Part shown: positions 1 through 8,319 of the stretch, piece by piece
Numbering within the stretch: position 1 is the stretch's first letter
How the letters are laid out: every line of letters begins with the position of its first letter
DNA from: Candidatus Roizmanbacteria bacterium RIFCSPHIGHO2_02_FULL_40_13b
GTDB lineage: Bacteria > Patescibacteriota > Microgenomatia > UBA1406 > HO2-37-13b
Direction: 5' to 3'
Length of the DNA stretch: 37,986 nt
NCBI GenBank assembly: GCA_001789445.1
Contig: MFZQ01000025.1
Coordinates: 1-37,986 of the forward strand
Program-made: the position numbers and the translations under genes
The notes under the pieces: generated by a model
Database searches by the model: none
The model's input: only the letters and a program-made list of their open reading frames with translations
What the model was told of the DNA's origin: nothing

Positions 1-789
1 CAATTGTGATTCATCTAGATTTACCCGGAGCTCTTTTCCATTGTGAACTACCAGTTGATACATTTGACCATTCTCATCAGTTTGTACATCTGCTGGGTCG
101 GCTACGGCAAGGCTTCCAAGAATATGAGTTGCCTCGTATTGAGCTTGTTGAGCTGTAGCCTGAGAAACGCCTTCATGAATTATAATAGCTGGATTAAGCA
201 GTAAGGCTCCTCCTGCCAGGGCGTTTACTCCATGACTTACTTTACTTGGCTCACCTCTTGCAGAAACACCGATTCCTTGAGCGATTCGTTGTCCGAGTGG
301 AGTATCTAGGGCACTCATATCAGACTCCGCTTTAGGTAACGGGTCTATTTTTTTAAGCTCTACAACATCCATTCCCAACCAAACCTGTTTCACAAGTTGT
401 GTATGAAGGCGCGCGGCTTCATCTCTATTATATTCGAGACTTCTTTTTGTATCTGGATCAGTTGAATTTTCGAATTTTGCAACGCGTCTCTCAAGCTCTA
501 TCATACGAGCTTGTTCTCTGGCTACACTTCTTTCAGAAGATGTCGAAGCCGCTGCATATTTCTTTGGATTGAATGTAATGAGGTAGTCTACTTTCTCTGC
601 GCCCGGAAAAACCAAGCCGTGTTCAGTCTGGAAATCTTGACGTGCGAAGGCGTCGGCTGCTTTTTCTTGTGGACTTCGAGTGTCGATAGCGCGCAGGAGA
701 TCTGACATTTCAACAATCTGGGGCGCTTGAAGTCCTTCGGTTTGGTGAAGTTCTGCCTGACTGTGTACTGTCATTTCAGCATGTGTCAT
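1..789 (-). CDS. hypothetical protein, partial (runs off the left edge)
   Basis: Open minus-strand frame from ATG at 789 (MTHAEMTVHSQAELHQTEGLQAPQIVEMSDLLRAIDTRSPQEKAADAF...) to the window edge with no stop. Missing from the ORF track because it is truncated. No family recognised. Confidence 0.75.
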   Translation of the reverse strand, partial: MTHAEMTVHSQAELHQTEGLQAPQIVEMSDLLRAIDTRSPQEKAADAFARQDFQTEHGLVFPGAEKVDYLITFNPKKYAAASTSSERSVAREQARMIELERRVAKFENSTDPDTKRSLEYNRDEAARLHTQLVKQVWLGMDVVELKKIDPLPKAESDMSALDTPLGQRIAQGIGVSARGEPSKVSHGVNALAGGALLLNPAIIIHEGVSQATAQQAQYEATHILGSLAVADPADVQTDENGQMYQLVVHNGKELRVNLDESQL

Positions 790-855
790 GATATCAACTA
801 AAGTATACCATAACTCTATAGGTTATAGTACTTCTACAATTAATTCTTGTCAAGA

Positions 856-1383
856 TTAATTTGTTTTTGTTATCTTTACAGCTACAATTCCTTCTGCGTA
901 CGTTTTTGAGAGATCGTTTTTTTCATCAATATATACTTCATCTCCCTTTTTAAGTTCGCTTATGGCTATCGGTTCTTCAGTTGTACCAATCAGTTTCCAT
1001 ACCGTTATCTTGCTAAGCATGTTTTTTGGGTATGTATACGTAACAGTTTTACCTTCAAAAGGCTTTACTTTTCCAATTAATCTAATTTCGAATCCTGCAG
1101 ACAAGTTTGAAGTACTTTCGATTACCCCGGTAAATCTACTCTCAATGACATTTGATGGTATGTTTGGATCAGGAGTTATGTTTTTTTTCATCTCTTGGAA
1201 ATTATTTATATTGAGATTTTTTGATACTTTTCCAGATTCAAAAACTGGAGTAGTTTGTGGAATTGTTTTATTTATAAAAAACGAATATGCTTCAAATATT
1301 ATAAGTGCGACGAGGGTGATAAGCACGATCAATAAAAACGTGTTTGTACTCCAGAATGGGGACTTTTTCACTTCCGGTTCCAT
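856..1383 (-). CDS. hypothetical protein with one N-terminal transmembrane segment
   Basis: ORF of 175 aa; hydrophobic segment TNTFLLIVLITLVALIIFEAYSFF near the N-terminus; preferred over the antisense ORF 962..1456. Confidence 0.75.
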   Translation of the reverse strand: MEPEVKKSPFWSTNTFLLIVLITLVALIIFEAYSFFINKTIPQTTPVFESGKVSKNLNINNFQEMKKNITPDPNIPSNVIESRFTGVIESTSNLSAGFEIRLIGKVKPFEGKTVTYTYPKNMLSKITVWKLIGTTEEPIAISELKKGDEVYIDEKNDLSKTYAEGIVAVKITKTN

Positions 1384-1428
1384 GCATATAAGTCTACCGT
1401 TTGCGCAAGGTGTATGTCAAGTTATCGG

Positions 1429-2430
1429 TTATTTATCAAGCTCTTTCTTGAAATAATCAACCCAGGGAACTTTTGAGGCATCAACCCCATTTGTCTGTGC
1501 TCGTGCATACGTAAAGTATGATCCAAATTGCAAGAAATGCAGAAATTCATTCAATTTTGTTGGAGCAGGAAGAGAAATATTGTTAACTTTTATTCCTTGT
1601 TTCTCAATTACTTGCTTGGTTAACATCATCCTCTTTTGTACGCGAGGAGAATATAATAATGAGTCAAGAAAGATAAACTCGACATTTTTATCCTTTGGAA
1701 AGGCCAAACCCTCCATGAAGTGATGATTAAGTTCTGGAACGAGGTTATATTCAGCAAACGTTTTTGCAGTTTCATTTGTCTGATTGCGCATCGTGTGTGC
1801 GGCGCCAGAGAGATGTTCTGCGGCAACGTAAATATACATCGCATTATTTGTATCTTTTTCAAAGGCCTCCGCTCTTTTCACAATTTCACTGTCGCCTTTT
1901 GTCAATTCATTTACAGATTGTTCAATTTCTTCTAAAAAAACGTTTAGAAGTCCTAGTCTCTGTAACATAGCTACAATTCCAAAAATCATGTATCCTACTG
2001 CAATTCGTGGCTGGCCAGAAGGATTATACGTAGGCGTTATGTGATAAAACGGGAGATTTTTGGAAGAGAAAAAGTCGGCAAGCTTTCCTCCCGTGGTGAG
2101 ACCACTTATATGCGCTCCTTTTTCATGAGCAAGATTTGCTGTATGCAGTGTTTCTTCTGTAGTTCCAGAATATGATGAGGCAAGAAATAAAGTGCTTTCG
2201 TTAACATAGCTAGGAAGCGTGTAATCATTACATGCAAGTATAGGAATTAAAAGCTTTTCTGGGAAAAGTGAAGTAATAACATAGTAGGGAAATAAAGATC
2301 CTCCCATACCTGCAATTACAATGTTTTGAACACTTTTATATGCTTGCGGAAACTCGATAGTTTTAACGTCTGCAAGCGCATGCTGAATTTGTTTTGGCAG
2401 AAATTGCATTGATTGTAGTGCGGTGTCCAT
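1429..2430 (-). CDS. bifunctional phosphoglucose/phosphomannose isomerase-like SIS-domain protein
   Basis: ORF of 333 aa; SIS-type motifs NIVIAGMGGSLFPYYV and LFLASSYSGTTEETL; C-terminal pattern typical of bacterial PGI/PMI. Confidence 0.85.
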   Translation of the reverse strand: MDTALQSMQFLPKQIQHALADVKTIEFPQAYKSVQNIVIAGMGGSLFPYYVITSLFPEKLLIPILACNDYTLPSYVNESTLFLASSYSGTTEETLHTANLAHEKGAHISGLTTGGKLADFFSSKNLPFYHITPTYNPSGQPRIAVGYMIFGIVAMLQRLGLLNVFLEEIEQSVNELTKGDSEIVKRAEAFEKDTNNAMYIYVAAEHLSGAAHTMRNQTNETAKTFAEYNLVPELNHHFMEGLAFPKDKNVEFIFLDSLLYSPRVQKRMMLTKQVIEKQGIKVNNISLPAPTKLNEFLHFLQFGSYFTYARAQTNGVDASKVPWVDYFKKELDK

Positions 2431-2487
2431 GTGTTTTATTCTACAGTATTTGGAGCCAAAAAAATAAGTATACAGCTCTTCAATGGT

Positions 2488-4599
2488 TTAATTGAGTTCC
2501 AAATACTCAAAAATCCCCTTTCCATTCTTTGCAATAAACGCCTTGTCAATTTTTTGAATAGGATCTGATCCAAGGAATTTTAATAGAGTATTTAGTTTTT
2601 CTTTTCGTTCCTCTTTGCTTTCTACTTGAGATAATATTTCAATATCTGATTCTATTTCAAAGTATTTAAGCTTGTCCTGTGCTGATAACTGCCAAAATAA
2701 TAAGAATCCACGTTCAGGAAAGTCAATTCCGAGAATTTTATATAAATCAATGATAACTGCCTTCTCAACTAATTCTCGTATTTTATCTGCCTCATGCATA
2801 TCTGAATCTACTTGTTCAAGTGGAACTGGTTTTCGACCAATTTCAACATACATTTTTGTTTTCGGTTCGGTTCCCGAAGGTCGAATAGTAACCTGAATAT
2901 GAATCGTTTCTTCATCTTTTGGTGTAAGATAAAAAACCAACATATTTCTTGATACTTTATCTGTTTCAGAAAGGAAGGGAGCACCTTCCCACGTATCTTT
3001 CATCTGTGATATTGCAAAATCTCCAAAGTGGTCGGGTTTATCTGCTCGAAGTGTAGCCTGGATTTTGGCTATATTACTAATACCTTCAGCTCCTGGTAAT
3101 CTAATTTCTGTTAAATAGTTTCTGAAATAGCCATATTTGCTATAAATTTCTTTTAGATATCCAGAAAGAGTTATTCCACGATCTTTACACATCGAAGCTG
3201 CTTCTGCAAGGAGTATTGCCGCAACGCATGAATCCTTATCTCGAATATAATTTCCTCGAACAACTCCATGACTTTCTTCACCGCCAATAATAAAGTCATC
3301 AATTCTACCCTCCTTTTCAAGGCGATTCATTTCAAACGCTATATATTTAATCCCTACTAGTAAATCTCCAATTACCTGTACATCGAACTTAGTTGCTATA
3401 GCGATAATAAGATTTGAGGTAACGATCGTCTTAATAATGACGTTTGAAGGCTTAAGTTTCTTTTGAGAAGCTAATTCTTGAAGTAAATACGCTACCTGAA
3501 TTGCCATAATTTCATTCCCATTAAAAAAGTGCCAACCATCAGACTCTTTAGACATAAGTCCAATACGATCTCCATCAGGATCAGTAGTAAGAATCATATC
3601 GGCATTAATAGTATTTGCCGGCTCAATAAGATTTTGATATGCTTCTTCAACCTCTGGATTTGGAATATTAAAGATAATTGAGGAAAACTTTGCATCAACT
3701 TCTCCGGAAACATCATCCATAGTAATATCAAAACCTAGATTTTTTAAGACGGGATATACTGACGTTGATGCTGTTCCATGAAACGGACTGAATAAGATTT
3801 TTGCAGAACGGTACGAAGGATTAAGTGAAGATGATGAGGCAGCATTTATGTACTCTTTATGATCTTTATCAGTCAGATATACAATAAGCCTATCTTCAAC
3901 TGCTTTGTTTAAATCTACGGTCTTAATATCTACGACCTCATTTACTACTACATCTACCAGCTCTTGATCATTTGGTGGTACAAGCTGGCCACCTGTTTCA
4001 TCCACCACCTTTTTACCGTTAAACTCTGGAGGGTTATGACTCGCACTGATCATATCTCCTCCAACTGCATGAACATGTCGCACTGAAAAAGATAATTCTG
4101 GAGTAGTAGAAAAAGATGTATAAAGATAAACTTTCACATCATTAGCGGCATATACTATTGCAGCGGCCTGTGCTAAGTCTTTACAATTCAATTTCCATAC
4201 TGGATTAGGTCGAGTATTATCATATACCCCTTCCTTCAAATACTGTCGAACGTCATATGCAATAACCACACCACGCGATTTAGCATCTTCGCCATACTTC
4301 TTAATTAAATACTGACTATGACCTTGCGCCGATGCTTGGATGGTCCATTTATTAATTCTATTTGGGCCAATTCCTACTAAACCCCGCCTACCTCCGGTAC
4401 CAAATGGGATAATTTGATAAAAGGAGTCAAGAAGTTCATCCCACTTTTCTGTTTCTACCAAATATTCAATCTGAGGTACATACTCATTAAACTCTGACTT
4501 ACTAACCCAGTCTGACAGAAATTTTAAAGCTTCGTTCTTGTATGATTCATCAACCCTTAAAGAAGTAAATCCTTGCTTAATTTTATCTAGAATATCCAT
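2488..4599 (-). CDS. phospho-sugar mutase (phosphoglucomutase/phosphomannomutase family)
   Basis: Motifs GTGGRRG, SASHNPPEFNG, TTDPDGDRIG, GGEESHG, RPSGTEPKTKMY. Start placed at MDILDKI (4599) rather than the ORF start 4692, which overlaps the upstream gene. Confidence 0.92.
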   Translation of the reverse strand: MDILDKIKQGFTSLRVDESYKNEALKFLSDWVSKSEFNEYVPQIEYLVETEKWDELLDSFYQIIPFGTGGRRGLVGIGPNRINKWTIQASAQGHSQYLIKKYGEDAKSRGVVIAYDVRQYLKEGVYDNTRPNPVWKLNCKDLAQAAAIVYAANDVKVYLYTSFSTTPELSFSVRHVHAVGGDMISASHNPPEFNGKKVVDETGGQLVPPNDQELVDVVVNEVVDIKTVDLNKAVEDRLIVYLTDKDHKEYINAASSSSLNPSYRSAKILFSPFHGTASTSVYPVLKNLGFDITMDDVSGEVDAKFSSIIFNIPNPEVEEAYQNLIEPANTINADMILTTDPDGDRIGLMSKESDGWHFFNGNEIMAIQVAYLLQELASQKKLKPSNVIIKTIVTSNLIIAIATKFDVQVIGDLLVGIKYIAFEMNRLEKEGRIDDFIIGGEESHGVVRGNYIRDKDSCVAAILLAEAASMCKDRGITLSGYLKEIYSKYGYFRNYLTEIRLPGAEGISNIAKIQATLRADKPDHFGDFAISQMKDTWEGAPFLSETDKVSRNMLVFYLTPKDEETIHIQVTIRPSGTEPKTKMYVEIGRKPVPLEQVDSDMHEADKIRELVEKAVIIDLYKILGIDFPERGFLLFWQLSAQDKLKYFEIESDIEILSQVESKEERKEKLNTLLKFLGSDPIQKIDKAFIAKNGKGIFEYLELN

Positions 4600-4615
4600 A
4601 AGAGATATTGCACAA

Positions 4616-5296
4616 TCATAGCGAATAGATGAGTAAGATATCAAGGGCTTTTTTGAGGGTATAAGCTGTGGAACCTGTTTTTTGAGCAACATCTATGCGA
4701 TATAGGGCGTCGTAGAATTTGATTAATTTTTCCCCAGTCCCCCATTTTCCTGCTTGACTTTTCAGCTTTCCTACTTGCCAAGAAGCAAGTTTGTCTGGAG
4801 ATTTACCACCTTCAACAAGAATAAGTTCTCGGATTCTTTTTATGAGCATGAAGACAATAATGTTGCTATCGACGACTTGAGTAAGCTGATTTAATCCAAA
4901 TAATGATTCCTTCTTATTTCCAGGATAAATCCCATCTAAAAATGTAAATATTGTAGTTGGAAGTTTGTGAGAAATGACTTTTGCATTTGTAAATACAAAT
5001 TTGACTGTCCGATCATCCGTATCTTCTTCCCACAGAATAAAGTCTATTTCTGCATCCTTCGTATCATATTTTTTTAATAATTCTCTATTCTCTTTCTTAC
5101 TGATTAAATTTTCTCCAAAAAAAACCTTTTTACTCGCAAATAACATGTTTGAGTCATAGAGCCATGTGGAAAGCTCGGGAAGATTCTGTGCCGTAAGCTC
5201 GATTATCTCAACTTCCTGAGAAGTATACTCTGTACGAAGCTCTACATATTTCTTTCTCGATTCAGCCGTGTTATCGCCGTAGAGGAGTGTAATCAT
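4616..5296 (-). CDS. holA: DNA polymerase III delta subunit-like protein (HolA family)
   Basis: ORF of 226 aa: MITLLYGDNTAESRKKYVEL... with C-terminal LASWQVGKLKSQAGKW...IKFYDALYRIDVAQKTG, a typical HolA-like domain III pattern. Confidence 0.65.
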   Translation of the reverse strand: MITLLYGDNTAESRKKYVELRTEYTSQEVEIIELTAQNLPELSTWLYDSNMLFASKKVFFGENLISKKENRELLKKYDTKDAEIDFILWEEDTDDRTVKFVFTNAKVISHKLPTTIFTFLDGIYPGNKKESLFGLNQLTQVVDSNIIVFMLIKRIRELILVEGGKSPDKLASWQVGKLKSQAGKWGTGEKLIKFYDALYRIDVAQKTGSTAYTLKKALDILLIYSL

Positions 5297-5320
5297 GAGA
5301 TTAGTATACCTTCTTTAGAA

Positions 5321-5983
5321 TTACATTTCTTTTCCTCTTTGAGAGTGCCCTTCAACTTTCGTTTTTACAGCTTCTTCCACCACTTTAATACTTTTATCCC
5401 CTCGTACAATTTGTAGACGATGTTTTCGGGCTAATCTGTGTAGCATTGGATCAATTAAATCATGGTACGCCCGAAGTCTTTTTACAACAGTCTCCGGATC
5501 GTCATCCTTTCGTGGCTCCATACCACGTTCAGCCGCTTCCTCTCTTCTAGTTCTTGCTCTTTCTTGAGACAGAGTATCTTGAACAAGAAGAAGAACATGA
5601 TCTTCGTGTACCTCATGATTCGATCGTAGATTTGCAAGCATACTATCAACTGCAGTTAGTTGTGGTTCTGTTCTTGGAAAACCCGAAAAAATAAATATTT
5701 TATTACCTTCAGCTTCACTTTCCATAACTTCTTGTCTAACAATATCAATAATTACATCATCGGGAATAAGTCTTCCTTCCTCTTCTACTGCTTGAATGTA
5801 GGGAAGCAGTTGGTCATGATATCTATTGTCATGATCACGCGCATTCCGAAAAATCTCACCGGTATTTATTACTGTTGCATAGGGACTCGTATTTAGAAGT
5901 TCTGTGGCTTGCGTATCTTTACCAGCACCAACTTTGCCGTAAAGGAAAATAAAATGAAGGGATTCTGGATTTGGCGGATTCAT
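5321..5983 (-). CDS. adk: adenylate kinase family nucleotide kinase
   Basis: P-loop FLYGKVGAGKDTQATELL, GEIFR, FSGFPRTEPQ, RLRAYHDLIDPM. Confidence 0.8.
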   Translation of the reverse strand: MNPPNPESLHFIFLYGKVGAGKDTQATELLNTSPYATVINTGEIFRNARDHDNRYHDQLLPYIQAVEEEGRLIPDDVIIDIVRQEVMESEAEGNKIFIFSGFPRTEPQLTAVDSMLANLRSNHEVHEDHVLLLVQDTLSQERARTRREEAAERGMEPRKDDDPETVVKRLRAYHDLIDPMLHRLARKHRLQIVRGDKSIKVVEEAVKTKVEGHSQRGKEM

Positions 5984-6027
5984 AGGCGTAGAATAGCATA
6001 TGGATGAGAAATTCTCAAGAGAACCTT

Positions 6028-6423
6028 TTATAAGTCTTCTTCTGTGCCAATGATTTCAGTCTCTGCGTACTGGTTAAATCGATATCCAAAACGTGGTTTT
6101 GATAATAAATAAATTGGATTATGTGGATCCGGTTCAATCTTCATCCTAATTGAGCGAATATTGACAGCTAATAGGTTCGTACCTAACGAAACCCCCCAAA
6201 TTCTTGTTTCTAAATCATCCGTTGAATGCCAGTGAATTAAATCATCGATCAATGTTTGTAGAATTCTAGATTGAGTTGGACTTAATTCTGTTTCACCTCT
6301 CTCATCCTTCCATACCATCAATCCCCATTCAGGAATAAATGCTTCGAGGCACGAAAGCGGTGAAAATCTTATAATTCCACTATCCGAACATTCTTCTTGT
6401 CCAGTACTCAATCTTTCAGGCAT
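6028..6423 (-). CDS. winged-helix DNA-binding protein, OmpR/PhoB C-terminal type, without a receiver domain
   Basis: LSPTQSRILQTLIDDL...VSLGTNLLAVNIRSIRMKIEPDPHNPIYLLSKPRFGYRF matches the Trans_reg_C pattern. Confidence 0.75.
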   Translation of the reverse strand: MPERLSTGQEECSDSGIIRFSPLSCLEAFIPEWGLMVWKDERGETELSPTQSRILQTLIDDLIHWHSTDDLETRIWGVSLGTNLLAVNIRSIRMKIEPDPHNPIYLLSKPRFGYRFNQYAETEIIGTEEDL

Positions 6424-6465
6424 AGATTAAGAATTATATCAAATCGGAGCTTTATATAGTGATCA

Positions 6466-6541
6466 TGGTGACCCCGAGGGGGATCGAACCCCTGATTCCC
6501 AGGATGAAAACCTGGTGTCCTAACCGCTAGACGACGGGGCC
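6466..6541 (-). tRNA. tRNA-Glu(TTC) with encoded CCA
   Basis: Minus strand: GGCCCCGTCGTCTAGCGGTTAGGACACCAGGTTTTCATCCTGGGAATCAGGGGTTCGATCCCCCTCGGGGTCACCA. Cloverleaf closes; anticodon TTC. Confidence 0.95.
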
Positions 6542-6553
6542 AATGTTAATTGG

Positions 6554-6796
6554 CTATTTATTGAACAACTTTTCTAGTCGTTCTCTCTTTTTCCACGATT
6601 TCAGGTAGGTTTCTCTCGATCGGGCTTCTCCTAAAGTTTCAAATTTCTCTTCGAGAACTAGAGCCCAAGGTCGATACTTTCTTGTAAATTTACTTGTTCC
6701 TTTATTGTGTTCTTTAAGCCTTCTATCAATATTACTTGTACATCCTATGTAATAAGTTCCATTGATGCTTGACTTTAGTATATATGTAAAATACAT
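6554..6796 (-). CDS. small GIY-YIG nuclease-domain protein (YhbQ/UPF0213-like)
   Basis: MYFTYILKSSINGTYYIGCTSNIDRRLKEHNKG...LVLEEKFETLGEARSRETYLKSWKKRERLEKLF is the classic small GIY-YIG pattern. Confidence 0.93.
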   Translation of the reverse strand: MYFTYILKSSINGTYYIGCTSNIDRRLKEHNKGTSKFTRKYRPWALVLEEKFETLGEARSRETYLKSWKKRERLEKLFNK

Positions 6797-6801
6797 AATG
6801 C

Positions 6802-6894
6802 ACCGCTAGATTCCGTCCTGTCCCGCTCATATGTATCGCGGACGAGGACGAGGACTCTCGGTCCGACCGAATCGGACCGGAGCGACGGGGCCAA
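6802..6894 (-). repeat. partial tRNA-Glu 5' copy interrupted by a 72-bp palindromic insert
   Basis: Plus strand: accgctaga (6802-6810), 72 bp (6811-6882), cgacggggccaa (6883-6894). The joined 21 nt equals 6523-6543 of the intact tRNA-Glu region. The insert contains ggtccga/tcggacc and an imperfect cgtcctgtcccgc/gcggacgaggacg inverted repeat. Confidence 0.85.
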
Positions 6895-6962
6895 GATACT
6901 TATATTTTATCACAAAACAATACCTTCTGCCAATACAGAAGATATTGTTTGCTTTACTTTAC

Positions 6963-7613
6963 CTAGACTTTTCTTCGTAAATCTTCCAAAATATCCTTTG
7001 CCAAGTCTTTTCCCCCCATTCCAAATGCAAGCCCTCCTGCAATTGCAAGCATCGCTACAATTCCGGTGAATAGAATTCGAACCAGATCTTGAGCAATTCC
7101 CAATTGATTAAGTACAATGAGTATGGTAAAGAAAATAATTGCGTATCTTGCCAATGTTGAAAGTGCATTTGAGCTTTTAGCGCCCATTGTACGAACGCTC
7201 TGACGTACAATATCACTTGCAAGATTTGCAAATATGATTCCAACAAACCCAATTACTACGGCTACAAGCACATTAGGTATATAGAATAGTAATTGCCTTA
7301 AAACTACGGTGACTTGGGAAAGTCCCCATACTTCAGCCGCTGGGATGAGGAAAAGAATAACCGTTGCCCAGCTTACGAGCTCAATGATGATTTCCTCCCA
7401 AATTTTTACTTCACCAGGACGTGCAAATTTTGTCTTTGAAATAAGCACTCCGATCTTAAAGAAATCAAAAAAAGAAATAAGCAATTTTCGGACAATTTGT
7501 GACAAAACAAGTCCGATTGCAAGAATGAGTAGGCCACCTAAAAAACTTGGTAAAAATAAGCTTGTACTTCGGGCGAACGTTGAAATGATTGGATTAATCG
7601 TATCAAATATCAT
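6963..7613 (-). CDS. mechanosensitive-channel-like membrane protein (conserved TM-helix repeat)
   Basis: Multiple TM segments with LFTGIVAMLAIAGGLAFGMGGKDLAKDILEDLRRK; start placed at MIFDTINPI (7613). Confidence 0.7.
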   Translation of the reverse strand: MIFDTINPIISTFARSTSLFLPSFLGGLLILAIGLVLSQIVRKLLISFFDFFKIGVLISKTKFARPGEVKIWEEIIIELVSWATVILFLIPAAEVWGLSQVTVVLRQLLFYIPNVLVAVVIGFVGIIFANLASDIVRQSVRTMGAKSSNALSTLARYAIIFFTILIVLNQLGIAQDLVRILFTGIVAMLAIAGGLAFGMGGKDLAKDILEDLRRKV

Positions 7614-7632
7614 ATATTTCACCCCCTCTCTA

Positions 7633-7986
7633 CTAACTGGTAACATTTTCAAAATGTTGTAGTTTTGTAATCGACATATCAGCATTATACTCTATAGAAA
7701 TCACGTCAATACGCAATTTTTGCGAAGTAATGGTATGCAACTTTGAATAGAGCAAAGCTCCCAATTTAATATGTGAGATTTTTCGATAGTTGACAGCTTC
7801 ATAAGGTTTTCCCATTCTATCACCAATACGAGCTTTCACCTCTACAAAAATATATGTATTATCTTTCTTGGCTATGATATCAATTTCAGCAGCACGAGAC
7901 CTGAAGTTTCGTTGCAGTATTGAATAGTGTTTCTTACGAAGATAATTATACGCATCTGTTTCTCCCTGCTTTCCAACAGTATTCAC
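7633..7986 (-). CDS. UPF0102/YraN family endonuclease-like protein
   Basis: GKQGETDAYNYLRKKHYSILQRNFRSRAAEIDIIAKKDNTYIFVEVKAR. A GTG start at 7986 (VNTVGKQGE) avoids the ~100 bp overlap with rplS seen in the 7633..8094 ORF. Confidence 0.82.
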   Translation of the reverse strand: MNTVGKQGETDAYNYLRKKHYSILQRNFRSRAAEIDIIAKKDNTYIFVEVKARIGDRMGKPYEAVNYRKISHIKLGALLYSKLHTITSQKLRIDVISIEYNADMSITKLQHFENVTS

Positions 7987-7993
7987 AGTTTTT

Positions 7994-8314
7994 TTATGAC
8001 AATCGCTCTCTAATATCTTTTTCAGACATGTCTCTAATAAAGTAAATCTTGGATCTGCGTACACTTCCTTTTTTGGCAACCTCAATCTTTTCAATAGATG
8101 GAGAATTTATGGGAAATATGCGTTCAACACCAATCTTACTTTTTGTCATTTTTCGAACAGTGAACATCTTATTTTCAACCATTCCACTTGTTGCCATGAG
8201 AATCCCTTCAAAAATCTGACGTTTTTCCTTTTCACCTTCTTTAAAAAGGTAGTGAATCTTCACGGTATCACCAATATGTGCAGAAATTTCTTTTACTGTA
8301 ATTACGTTTGCCAT
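7994..8314 (-). CDS. rplS: 50S ribosomal protein L19
   Basis: IGDTVKIHYLFKEGEKEKRQIFEGILMATSG...GVERIFPINSPSIEKIEVAKKGSVRRSKIYFIRD. Confidence 0.95.
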   Translation of the reverse strand: MANVITVKEISAHIGDTVKIHYLFKEGEKEKRQIFEGILMATSGMVENKMFTVRKMTKSKIGVERIFPINSPSIEKIEVAKKGSVRRSKIYFIRDMSEKDIRERLS

Positions 8315-8319
8315 AGGCG

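Noticed and set aside
962-1456. ORF 962..1456 (+) and many other antisense or nested short ORFs in the track
   Set aside because: Lie opposite or inside well-supported genes, with no domain pattern or independent coding support.
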